Source: Gallionella sp.
Lineage (GTDB): Bacteria > Pseudomonadota > Gammaproteobacteria > Burkholderiales > Gallionellaceae
DNA length: 38,412 bases
Assembly: GCA_025350705.1 (NCBI GenBank)
Contig: JANXXH010000098.1
Location: forward strand, 1 to 38,412
Reading direction: 5' to 3'
The notes beneath the pieces were generated by a model. That model did no database searches. It was not told the origin of the DNA and saw nothing but the letters and a program-made list of their open reading frames with translations. The position numbers and the translations under genes were made by a program. Shown one piece after another: positions 10,383-18,022 of the stretch (positions are counted from its first letter, which is position 1; each line of letters starts with the position of its first letter).

Positions 10383-10787
10383 TCATTCGTGATTCCCGCC
10401 CCTGTGTTCGGTTTTTGGAAAGACAAAATACCTGAAAGTGACAAAAAGAAATCCTGCTACGACGATTATCGCTGCAGCCTGAACCAGGCGATGAGAATAA
10501 CCCAGCGTGTCGACAAAGGTCAGCAGGATAAGAAAATTAATCAGGTAACCAAAGAAGTGCGCAATGCAGTATCTGGCACCGGACCCAAGTAAAGCTCCTT
10601 TGTGTGAAAATGTCCACTGGCGGTGACCTACAAAGCCAATCAGTGCACCTACAACATACGCTATGGTCATGGCCATCTTCGGCTCAATGCCGAGGTATGT
10701 AATCAGCAAATAGAAAAGATAAAGGGCGAGATTAGTCACAACTCCTACCACGCCATAACGAAGCAGTTGCAGTAGAGGTTTGCCCAT
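10383..10787 (-). CDS. GtrA-like membrane protein (putative polyprenyl-phosphate sugar flippase)
   Basis: This small protein of about 134 aa has four predicted membrane helices and matches the GtrA/DPMS-like family: LRYGVVGVVTNLALYL at the N-terminus, VVGALIGFVGHRQWTFSH in the middle and a final FRYFVFPK. GtrA proteins are thought to move undecaprenyl-phosphate-linked sugars across the inner membrane for GtrC-type transferases. The nearby GT2 enzyme (11564-12496) is of the type that makes such lipid-linked sugars. The ATG at 10787 gives the usual family N-terminus. A TTG at 10808 is an alternative. Neither has an obvious ribosome site, so translation may depend on coupling to the small upstream ORF ending at 10798. 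Confidence 0.88.
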   Translation of the reverse strand: MGKPLLQLLRYGVVGVVTNLALYLFYLLITYLGIEPKMAMTIAYVVGALIGFVGHRQWTFSHKGALLGSGARYCIAHFFGYLINFLILLTFVDTLGYSHRLVQAAAIIVVAGFLFVTFRYFVFPKTEHRGGNHE

Positions 10788-10797
10788 CAGTGTATTG

Positions 10798-10893
10798 TTA
10801 GACGACAAAATCGTTTTCTTGGGCCACGATCACCAGACCAGTTCGGTCATACGCGATGAGTAGTATGGAAAGGGTGATGTGGAAATAACTCAT
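10798..10893 (-). CDS. possible 31-aa small ORF in the sugar operon
   Basis: This short frame starts with an ATG that overlaps the stop of the WecD-like gene as ATGA, and it ends about 10 bp before the GtrA-like start. The product is 31 aa with a hydrophobic first half (HITLSILLIAY) and an acidic end (QENDFVV). Its exact fit in the gap, without a separate ribosome site for gtrA, suggests a translated spacer or a small membrane peptide. I do not recognise it. A frame of this length could arise by chance, so confidence is low. Confidence 0.3.
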   Translation of the reverse strand: MSYFHITLSILLIAYDRTGLVIVAQENDFVV

Positions 10894-11564
10894 GGCACCA
10901 TGTAGTGGTATATATCCTGCGGGTTTTTGAAGGTAAAACCCAGCGAAGCGTAGAGGTTGAGCACGGCCAAGTTCGAGGCGGAAATCGAGCTTTTCACTTC
11001 GTGATGGCCGGTTTTTAGCAGCTCGCTACACACCGCGCTCCACCAGTATTTCGACCACCCCTTGCCGCGACACTGTGTCGCCAGCGCGTGCAACACGAGA
11101 TTGTTGCCGTTGTGGCCGATGAAGCCAGCCAGTGCACCTTGCCAGTACAGTCCATAAACCTGCTGTGCATCAAGCAATTGTTTCAGCCAGTTGTCATAGC
11201 GCAGGTCGGCAGCGGCCTTGGGCAGATTAAAGTCGCGATGGAAACGGCCATGCGAGAAGGCGCCGTGGCAGATTGCTATGGCCTGTTCAGCATCAATCTC
11301 TTTGGAAATAGTTGCATCGGGGTGCTGTACCACGCGCAGCCGTATCGCGTTGCAATGGGGTTCTAGCAGTGTGTCGCAGTAATAGAAGCCATGCTTGTGC
11401 AATAGCCGCTTATCCGCCATTGGATCAACCTTCAGGGTGTAATGGCCGACAGCTTGCGCAGCTTGCTGCAGAGAGGTTTCCGAATATTCCGTGAGCTCCC
11501 AAGTGGGCATGGCAAACGCCGCCGTGTCCCACGGTGTGGGTTTAATCATTGTTCTTGCGTTCAT
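10890..11564 (-). CDS. wecD: GNAT acetyltransferase, dTDP-fucosamine acetyltransferase-like (WecD-like)
   Basis: This 224-aa protein matches WecD, which acetylates the 4-amino group of dTDP-4-amino-4,6-dideoxygalactose using acetyl-CoA. The length equals that of E. coli WecD. The start region (IKPTPWDTAAFAMPT) resembles WecD's opening. The C-terminal half has GAFSHGRFHRDFNLP, YWQGALAGFIGH, a region of the form CRGKGWSKYWW for acetyl-CoA binding, and SASNLAVLNLYASLGF, the final GNAT motif. A longer frame to 11732 exists, but the ATG at 11564 overlaps the upstream GT2 stop as TGATG, so it is the natural coupled start. With the WecE-like enzyme it would complete a dTDP-4-acetamido-4,6-dideoxyhexose. 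Sequence identity to E. coli is modest, so the exact sugar is not assured. Confidence 0.82.
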   Translation of the reverse strand: MNARTMIKPTPWDTAAFAMPTWELTEYSETSLQQAAQAVGHYTLKVDPMADKRLLHKHGFYYCDTLLEPHCNAIRLRVVQHPDATISKEIDAEQAIAICHGAFSHGRFHRDFNLPKAAADLRYDNWLKQLLDAQQVYGLYWQGALAGFIGHNGNNLVLHALATQCRGKGWSKYWWSAVCSELLKTGHHEVKSSISASNLAVLNLYASLGFTFKNPQDIYHYMVP

Positions 11565-12496
11565 CAAAAAGTTGCCCGCCTGATGATATACAGTGGCCGC
11601 TTCTTGCTTTCGTCGAAAGCCTTGCCTAGATAGATGCCGATAATGCCCAGCATCGCGATGATGATGCCGCCGATGAAATACAGCGAAACGATCAAACTGT
11701 TCCAGCCTGGAATCGGAGAGCCATACAGCCACGCGCGCAGCAGGATATACATGCCATAACTGAACGCCAGTCCGGCCATGCCAAAGCCAAAACGTATACC
11801 GATACGCAATGGTTTATCCGAATAGGCAATGATGGTTTCTGTAGCCAATTTCCAAAGCTTGGAAAAAGTGTAAGTGGAATTTCCTTCGAAACGTTCGGCG
11901 TGTTCGACCTCTATGCTGGATGAGGGAAATCCCAGCCACTGGACCAAGCCGCCGAAGAAGCGCAACTGTTCACCCATGCGACGGAAATTTTCCGTCACCT
12001 TGCGCGACATGATACGGAAATTGCCGCTAGCCCCATCGTATTCTATGTCCGCCAGATAGCTGAATACCCTGTAGAACAGGAAAGAGGTCAGGCGCTTGAG
12101 GGGCGGATCTTGCCGAGCCCCGCGCCGTGCCAGAACGATGTCATAGCCTTCCTGTGCCTTGGCATAAAGGCGCGGAATTTCTTCTGGTTGATCCTGAAGG
12201 TCGCAATCCATCACCACCACCCAGTCACCGCTACAGTAATCAATCCCGGCGGTGATGCCGTAATGCTGGCCGAAGTTGCGGCTGAACTGGAGGCCGCGAA
12301 CTCGCGGGTCGGCAGAAGCCAGACGTTCGATTACCTGCCAGGAGTTGTCGCCGCCGCAGTCTTCGACCAGAACGATTTCAAAATCTGGCGAGATGCTTTC
12401 CAGTGCTGCCTTCAGCCTGAGGTACAGTTCATCAAGGCAATGTTCGGCCTTGTATACCGGAATGACGACGGAAAGGTGGGGGGAGGGTTGAATCAT
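11564..12496 (-). CDS. GT2 polyprenyl-phosphate glycosyltransferase (GtrB/ArnC-like)
   Basis: This 310-aa enzyme belongs to the dolichol-phosphate-mannose-synthase-like GT2 group, which moves a sugar from a nucleotide donor to undecaprenyl phosphate on the inner face of the cytoplasmic membrane. Visible features are LSVVIPVYKAE at residue 7, VLVEDCGGDNSW, QFSRNFGQHYGITAGID, the DxD-type motif VVMDCDLQDQPE, and NFRIMSRKV. Two membrane helices follow near the C-terminus (about 225-290). The ATG at 12496 gives the family N-terminus; a GTG at 12553 adds 19 residues and is less likely. Its stop overlaps the WecD-like start. With WecE, WecD and GtrA neighbours, a 4-acetamido-4,6-dideoxyhexose donor is a reasonable inference, though glucose or L-Ara4N-type substrates are not excluded by motif alone. 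Confidence 0.9.
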   Translation of the reverse strand: MIQPSPHLSVVIPVYKAEHCLDELYLRLKAALESISPDFEIVLVEDCGGDNSWQVIERLASADPRVRGLQFSRNFGQHYGITAGIDYCSGDWVVVMDCDLQDQPEEIPRLYAKAQEGYDIVLARRGARQDPPLKRLTSFLFYRVFSYLADIEYDGASGNFRIMSRKVTENFRRMGEQLRFFGGLVQWLGFPSSSIEVEHAERFEGNSTYTFSKLWKLATETIIAYSDKPLRIGIRFGFGMAGLAFSYGMYILLRAWLYGSPIPGWNSLIVSLYFIGGIIIAMLGIIGIYLGKAFDESKKRPLYIIRRATF

Positions 12497-12597
12497 TTGG
12501 CAGCCTGTTCGCACATAATTATTTTGATTGTCCAGTGTGTTTTGATAAACCACAGAATTGAGTTATACCAAATATTATCCGGGTTAATCGCATTTTA

Positions 12598-14358
12598 TCA
12601 GACACGTGGTCCAGTCCGCTGAAACCATACCGGCCTTGCCTCCATGTTGGGCTTATATGATCCAATCGATAGCGGGAAGGGATCATACCAACCGTCCACA
12701 ACATATTCTTTCAGGAAGTACCCCAGGGATGTTTTGAATCGGCTCGACTTCCTGACGAAATACTGAAGGTCGTAAAGTGAGTCACTTGTTTTGCTAGTGC
12801 CAATGTACTCGTATTCGTCCCACCTCGGGTCATTTGTCCAGGAGAGAAAGTTGCCAAGATGGCCGTGACCAAACTGAAGCCACGATTGCTCCGCCTTGCC
12901 GGGGTGGATCACCAGGTCAGGCGACCAATTGAAGAAATAGTCAACCAGCTTTCCTTGGTCGTGAGTTCTTGCTATGAATCCGTCATTCAATCCAACCGTA
13001 TCGAGCCAGATTGCACCACTGAAATAGGGAATCACACCCGAGTCGTTGAATGCGACTCGGACTTCAGAAATTTGTGGGAAACGGGCTAACACCCTGGAAA
13101 TTCGATATTCCTTTTGCATAATGGATTCGCTGGGTATTAAGCGGTCATTAGGGATCAAATTTTTTATTTTGTCATATATATTAACAATATTCGGCGGCCC
13201 GAATGCGAGCAGAAATGCCACCATTACGCCGGGAAGCAAGGGTATTTTATAAATTGAAATTGATTCGAAATACCCGAGTACTTTGGCGAGAGTCGGGGTT
13301 GCCAGCAAAATAATGAGTGGGACGAGGGGATATAGAAAACGTCCGTAAGTATCCATTAGCGTATCGACGTGTGAGAAAAATAGGCAGTAAACTACAACGA
13401 AGATTAAGCCAGTCAGTGCAACTATTTTATTCCAGCGCTGATCTGGGCGACCAGCAAAAACGCCAAGAACCAGACTCGAAAAGACCAAGGCCAAAAGAAG
13501 GGCGTAATTGCTGATGAAAGACATGACACTTTGGAGGCCATCCTGACTAATAAGATGCTGCCCAGACGCCTTCAAATAAAAAGGATTGGGAAGGAGTTGG
13601 CCAAAATGAAAGTACTTCCACGTCAGGTATGCGCCACCTAAAGCAAGTAGTGTCAGAAGCCCAATCAGCAGCGGTTTTATAGTTGCATTATTGCGAACAG
13701 CGGCAAAAACAAATACTGCAAATATGATTGGATATAAGAGCGCTGCTTCTGGCCGGAGAAGCATCGTAAGAAAGAGCAGGCAGCTAAACGCAATGGAAAG
13801 GTTGAGTTGTTGACGGTCAATAAGGGCAACGCCCACAATGAATGTGGCTAGCAGGAGGAAAGCGTAGATGACAGTCTCCAGCCCGATAAGGCATTGAATC
13901 GCTGTTGCCGGAACAAGGAAGATAAGCGCAGCAATCATAAATGCAGTCGTGGCTGAACAGTTGTATTTACGCTTGGCTACGGTAAACAATATCCCCGACA
14001 TAGCCATTACGCTGACAAAACTTAACACCCTGGTAACCAAAAGAGGATCAAATCCAGCCCATATGACCGGGGCCAGAATGAGTACTAATAAAAAATTTGT
14101 GTAGCCTTCTGTGGGTGGCTGGCCAGGGTTCCAGGTAATCCCATGTCCCATGGCCAGGTTCTGCGCATAGCGATACGAGATAAATGCATCATCAAAAACT
14201 TGATTCCAGTTGTGAATGGCGATGCTCATGAATGCCAATAGAATAGGAATGCCAAGGATGAGCACCGACATTGAAGGATACTGCCGCGCAGTTTGCGAGC
14301 CCATGGGGTTAGCCGGGTTGCTCCGACTTTCCATTCCTTCTTGTGTTTCCTTTATCAT
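12598..14358 (-). CDS. polytopic membrane protein, putative GT-C glycosyltransferase with DDAFISYRYA motif
   Basis: This 586-aa membrane protein has about ten to eleven helices and a C-terminal soluble region. After the first helix it has FDDAFISYRYAQNLA, GHGITWNPG and EGYTNFLL, a well-conserved signature of a large bacterial and archaeal GT-C-like family of polyprenyl-sugar-dependent transferases. The paired Asp is in the expected catalytic loop. The first roughly 30 residues are polar, and the ATG at 14358 is followed by in-frame alternatives (for example the Met nine codons in). It is about 100 bp upstream of the GT2 gene on the same strand and diverges from the gene at 14428, with 69 bp between. 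It probably belongs to the same envelope-glycan function; acceptor and donor are unknown. Confidence 0.8.
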   Translation of the reverse strand: MIKETQEGMESRSNPANPMGSQTARQYPSMSVLILGIPILLAFMSIAIHNWNQVFDDAFISYRYAQNLAMGHGITWNPGQPPTEGYTNFLLVLILAPVIWAGFDPLLVTRVLSFVSVMAMSGILFTVAKRKYNCSATTAFMIAALIFLVPATAIQCLIGLETVIYAFLLLATFIVGVALIDRQQLNLSIAFSCLLFLTMLLRPEAALLYPIIFAVFVFAAVRNNATIKPLLIGLLTLLALGGAYLTWKYFHFGQLLPNPFYLKASGQHLISQDGLQSVMSFISNYALLLALVFSSLVLGVFAGRPDQRWNKIVALTGLIFVVVYCLFFSHVDTLMDTYGRFLYPLVPLIILLATPTLAKVLGYFESISIYKIPLLPGVMVAFLLAFGPPNIVNIYDKIKNLIPNDRLIPSESIMQKEYRISRVLARFPQISEVRVAFNDSGVIPYFSGAIWLDTVGLNDGFIARTHDQGKLVDYFFNWSPDLVIHPGKAEQSWLQFGHGHLGNFLSWTNDPRWDEYEYIGTSKTSDSLYDLQYFVRKSSRFKTSLGYFLKEYVVDGWYDPFPLSIGSYKPNMEARPVWFQRTGPRV

Positions 14359-14427
14359 GCGGGTTTCTCCGGTGTGCTCATATTCTCTAACGTGATCATA
14401 ATAATCGATGCAGTGTAAAATTTAGAA

Positions 14428-15927
14428 ATGAAATTGCCCATTCTTCTCCGCCACCTTGCTTATATTGCTCCGGCAGCGATTCCCGCAATTGTTGCAGTTT
14501 TACTGGTGCGGTATTATTTTGGAACCAGCATCTTTGCTTTTATACCTGCATGGAATGACGAAATAGATTACTGGCACGAAATACTATCATTCTCGCAAAA
14601 TGGATTTTCAATCGGGTACTATACAGTTGAAGAAATCCCCCCTTTTCTTTCTTCGGTTACCGGTTTTGGGACTCATGGGCCACTTTTCCCCATGCTGTAT
14701 GGAAGCGTCGCTAAAATCACAGGATGGTTCCCATCATCCGGACCATTATTCCATCTGTTTTTTTTAGCATTCGCAATCATCATATTCCTATCGCTGATTC
14801 GCGCTGATCTATACACGGTACTGCTTGCAACGATTACCTTCATTTCATTCTTGCCGATCCAGATGTACCTCCCCACAACCATGCAGGAACCATTGCATTT
14901 TGCCATTGCAATCGTTCTTGCCGGCCTGTTCAACCGCTATATGACTGACGAAATAAGACCCCGCTGGTTGCTTGTCGTTATTCCGGTCGTGATTACCATA
15001 GCTTCGCTTCTTAGGCCCACATGGAGCGTCCTCTTTATACCTTATCTATTAACTTTCGGAACCAACTCACAGAAATCAAAGGTTCTGCTGCTGATATCTG
15101 GAATATCAGTTCTTGGTATGTTTCTTTATGTATTCACTTTGTACTCGGCACCATTCCCGGATAATTTTGTAAACAACTTGCTTGGTGCTATCCGTTCATC
15201 ACCCGATGAAGCACTCAAATATTTTGTAAGTCACGTTGCTTCCAATCTGGTTGATTATTTTTCACTGCTGAATCCATTTGGGATAGAACAATCACTTCGT
15301 CTTCAATTTATTGCGGCAGTGGTATTCGTGATGTTTGCCTATTTCAGAGTTAAAAAGTCGAACAATAATCCGATTGAATCGGTAATCCACATCTGCAATC
15401 TGCTTGTTCCATTTGCAATCATCATTGCTCTCTACGATGTCGGGGACTGGCGTGATTATCGTGTGATAGCACCTCATGTGCTATTCTCATTGGCGCTCTT
15501 CTCGGCTAGAAAGGAAGCAATACCCTGCATGATCATGCTCGCTTTTTCTTTGCTGGCAATTCCCTCATTTCCTGAAACTTACAAGCAATTGCACTGGAAT
15601 CATTTTCAGCATGAAGCGCAAAATGAGCTGCTGATTCGAGAGAAATTTCACCCGTTACTTCATTACAGAAGCGGGGTATCCCCATGGGGTAACAGTCTTC
15701 TTATAGATATGAATTCACTTCAATCATTTCTTGTCGGTCTCCCCGCTGGAATTGGCATTAATGCCGTTATGGATTGGAACCGGATCAAATACCCTCTTAA
15801 ATCAGCCTATGTTTTGATCGAACCAGAGATTTACTCGCAGATTTCGTATAAAGTCCATTTACGTCCAATTGCATTCAGCAATCATGGCACCCTTTACCTG
15901 AATCTCGACAGCCCGGATTTAAATTGA
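14428..15927 (+). CDS. polytopic membrane protein, putative GT-C-like, unknown substrate
   Basis: This 499-aa protein has about eleven hydrophobic segments. The loop after the first helix reads FIPAWNDEIDYWHEI, again acidic residues where GT-C enzymes keep catalytic ones, followed by TGFGTHGPLFPMLYG. The family is not one I can name. By eye the gene is richer in A and T than the metabolic genes of the window, which is common for acquired surface-polysaccharide genes. It diverges from the gene ending at 14358. The stop is directly followed by the upstream frame of the next gene, so 14428-17928 is likely one transcript. Glycosyl transfer is inferred from topology and the first-loop motif only. 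Confidence 0.7.
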   Translation: MKLPILLRHLAYIAPAAIPAIVAVLLVRYYFGTSIFAFIPAWNDEIDYWHEILSFSQNGFSIGYYTVEEIPPFLSSVTGFGTHGPLFPMLYGSVAKITGWFPSSGPLFHLFFLAFAIIIFLSLIRADLYTVLLATITFISFLPIQMYLPTTMQEPLHFAIAIVLAGLFNRYMTDEIRPRWLLVVIPVVITIASLLRPTWSVLFIPYLLTFGTNSQKSKVLLLISGISVLGMFLYVFTLYSAPFPDNFVNNLLGAIRSSPDEALKYFVSHVASNLVDYFSLLNPFGIEQSLRLQFIAAVVFVMFAYFRVKKSNNNPIESVIHICNLLVPFAIIIALYDVGDWRDYRVIAPHVLFSLALFSARKEAIPCMIMLAFSLLAIPSFPETYKQLHWNHFQHEAQNELLIREKFHPLLHYRSGVSPWGNSLLIDMNSLQSFLVGLPAGIGINAVMDWNRIKYPLKSAYVLIEPEIYSQISYKVHLRPIAFSNHGTLYLNLDSPDLN

Positions 15928-15981
15928 TTGAGCCGCCCAGCATTTTGTTTTGAATTGCGCAGCAAATGGGGTGGTTTATTA

Positions 15982-17928
15982 ATGATTGGTGATACTGACT
16001 GTCCAAAGAATGTTATGAACGTAAAAGCAAACAGCGTGCTTGAATTGTTGGAAATGACTGTACTTGCGACTGCCGTCGCAGGCCTGTTGTATTTCGGGTA
16101 CTTTCAACTGGCTCCCTGGATATGGAGTCAGAACCTGCCGTTCAGGCCCGACGAGATTGCTGTCTGGCAATTTCTCTGGCTTGAAGATCGGGATGGCATC
16201 GAGCTTTATGCATTATATGCCTTGATGTTTCTCAATCTGATTATTGTATATGTACTGAGTTGCGAATGGCGCAGGCTTGCAGGAAAGTTGACCAGCTATT
16301 TCCTTGCTATTCCATTTGCGGTGGCGGGCGCATATATCAGCTCCATAGGCTTTCACCCCCCCATGAGCACCATTGCCAATCATGCCATGCCGGATATTCT
16401 GGAATGGTCGTTGATGGTGATGTTTGTGATTCTGCCGTTAACTGCATTGCTATATTACTTGCAACAGCGCTCGCGTTATTTGGCGCTGGCATTGGCAGCA
16501 TTATTACTGATCCCCGTCTGTTTCATTTCCACCGAACCGATCGAGTGGTACGACTATTCCTTCATGCTCGCACCCGCTTTGCGTTTGTTTAACGGAGCCG
16601 GGATTTCGGAAGTTTATATGCCATACGACTTGCTGTTATCCTTATTAGGTTGGGTCTGGATGAAACTGCGGCTTGATTTGAATTCTTTTCAGATTGTCGG
16701 CCAATGTTCCTATTACCTTTTGCTGCTGGGTGTTTTTGCATTCTCGCGGTCATGGTTTCTTGATAAACGCCTGCCTTTTTTTCTGCTGATTGCAATGGTG
16801 CTGGTGCGCGTTTATGCCGGTCCCGGCGAAGCCGTTCACTCCCTTCAATTGACACCTATACGACTTGACCTGTGGTTGATCCTGCTGATGCTGGTGCATT
16901 TCAAGGGCCCATCTCACTGGAGCGCGGGGTTGTTCTGCGGATTGATGTTGCTGCTGCACAAGAACTTCGGAATCATTTACAGCGCCGCCTACATTCAGCT
17001 TTTGTTGACACTAGGCGCACTTGATATGGTTATGCTTCCAGGAAAGGCAATCAAGACCGTATCTGCAGCGCTGGGTAATTTGTTCAAAAAGAATTACCAC
17101 AACTTTGCCCTTATCCTGCTGGGTGCCTTGGTGCATTATCTGCTTTTCAGGAATGCGAATTTATCCGAAGATTTGAGTTTCGAAAGTCTGAGAATTAGCT
17201 TTACCAAGATTACTGAAAATTCGTTTTACTGGTATGTGGTGATCGTTTTGGGCTTGTCGTTCACTCTGCTGTTGAAGTTGCGCGCTAAGGCTCCGGGTAA
17301 CTATCTGGCAACCGGCCTATGCCTGATCTATCTGGCGATCGGTAATTCGCTCTACTTTTTCGGCCACAGTCATGAAAATGCAATCATCGTTCTATCGGCT
17401 GTGTTCTTGCTGCTGTTGTTTCTATTGCTGGATCTCGCAGGCCATTTTCTCGGCAACGGCTCAGAGAAGCAGACAAAATCCTTCGCCCATCGAAATCTGG
17501 TGATTATTATTTCTCTGATCTTCATTGTGTCAGTCACCATCTGGTATGGAGACAACATCACTCGTAAGGCTGTAATCCAGGCGCGTAATGCTGGCAAAGG
17601 ACAGTTGATTTATCCATCCACCGTTGTTGAGCAGGATGTCCCGAACATGATCGCTGCGGTTAAATCTATTACGGGCGACAATCGAAAAGTATATTTCGTT
17701 GGTGATAATGATTTCTTGTTGGATTATTACGGCGGATATGCTCCGGTCGGCTATTACAACCCGGTGTATGCCTGGATATCAAAGCGTGAATTCAACAAGT
17801 TTTTGCAGGGATTGCTGGACCAAGGATACTATCTGGTTGTTGATAATGGCCTTGCCCAAGAGGTGTTGTCTTCAGCAGGTATTTCTAACTACAGATACAT
17901 GCAGGGGTATGTGGTGGCATGGAGATAG
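15982..17928 (+). CDS. large polytopic membrane protein, putative GT-C-like
   Basis: This 648-aa membrane protein has a dozen or more hydrophobic segments and a C-terminal soluble tail (about residues 540-648). The loop after the first helix carries RPDEIAVWQFLWLEDRDGIEL, acidic but less like the standard GT-C motif. A later region has STEPIEWYDYSFMLAPALRLFNG, similar to a second catalytic-type loop, so the protein may be a two-module membrane enzyme. The frame is open from a TTG at 15928 that abuts the previous stop. The ATG at 15982 is preferred because GGGGTGG lies 8 bp before it; an ATG at 16015 is also possible. No named family recognised. Co-transcription with the gene at 14428 is likely from the 54-bp gap. 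Confidence 0.7.
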   Translation: MIGDTDCPKNVMNVKANSVLELLEMTVLATAVAGLLYFGYFQLAPWIWSQNLPFRPDEIAVWQFLWLEDRDGIELYALYALMFLNLIIVYVLSCEWRRLAGKLTSYFLAIPFAVAGAYISSIGFHPPMSTIANHAMPDILEWSLMVMFVILPLTALLYYLQQRSRYLALALAALLLIPVCFISTEPIEWYDYSFMLAPALRLFNGAGISEVYMPYDLLLSLLGWVWMKLRLDLNSFQIVGQCSYYLLLLGVFAFSRSWFLDKRLPFFLLIAMVLVRVYAGPGEAVHSLQLTPIRLDLWLILLMLVHFKGPSHWSAGLFCGLMLLLHKNFGIIYSAAYIQLLLTLGALDMVMLPGKAIKTVSAALGNLFKKNYHNFALILLGALVHYLLFRNANLSEDLSFESLRISFTKITENSFYWYVVIVLGLSFTLLLKLRAKAPGNYLATGLCLIYLAIGNSLYFFGHSHENAIIVLSAVFLLLLFLLLDLAGHFLGNGSEKQTKSFAHRNLVIIISLIFIVSVTIWYGDNITRKAVIQARNAGKGQLIYPSTVVEQDVPNMIAAVKSITGDNRKVYFVGDNDFLLDYYGGYAPVGYYNPVYAWISKREFNKFLQGLLDQGYYLVVDNGLAQEVLSSAGISNYRYMQGYVVAWR

Positions 17929-17956
17929 CAGGCAAGTTTCCGGTAACGCCTGCTAT
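17925..17956 (+). terminator. hairpin at the end of the membrane-protein gene
   Basis: A perfect 9-bp stem (ATAGCAGGC at 17925-17933 with GCCTGCTAT at 17948-17956, 14-nt loop) includes the stop codon of the preceding gene. There is no T-tract, so a weak terminator or an RNA-stability element is more likely than a strong intrinsic terminator. Confidence 0.35.
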
Positions 17957-18022
17957 ACGATACCTTATGATTGAGTAGTGCATTTTTCAAGACATCATTG
18001 ATGAGGGGTTTAGAGATTGAAG

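Noticed and set aside
11565-11732. N-terminal extension of the WecD-like frame
   Set aside because: It overlaps the end of the GT2 gene in another frame, and the coupled ATG at 11564 gives the family length.
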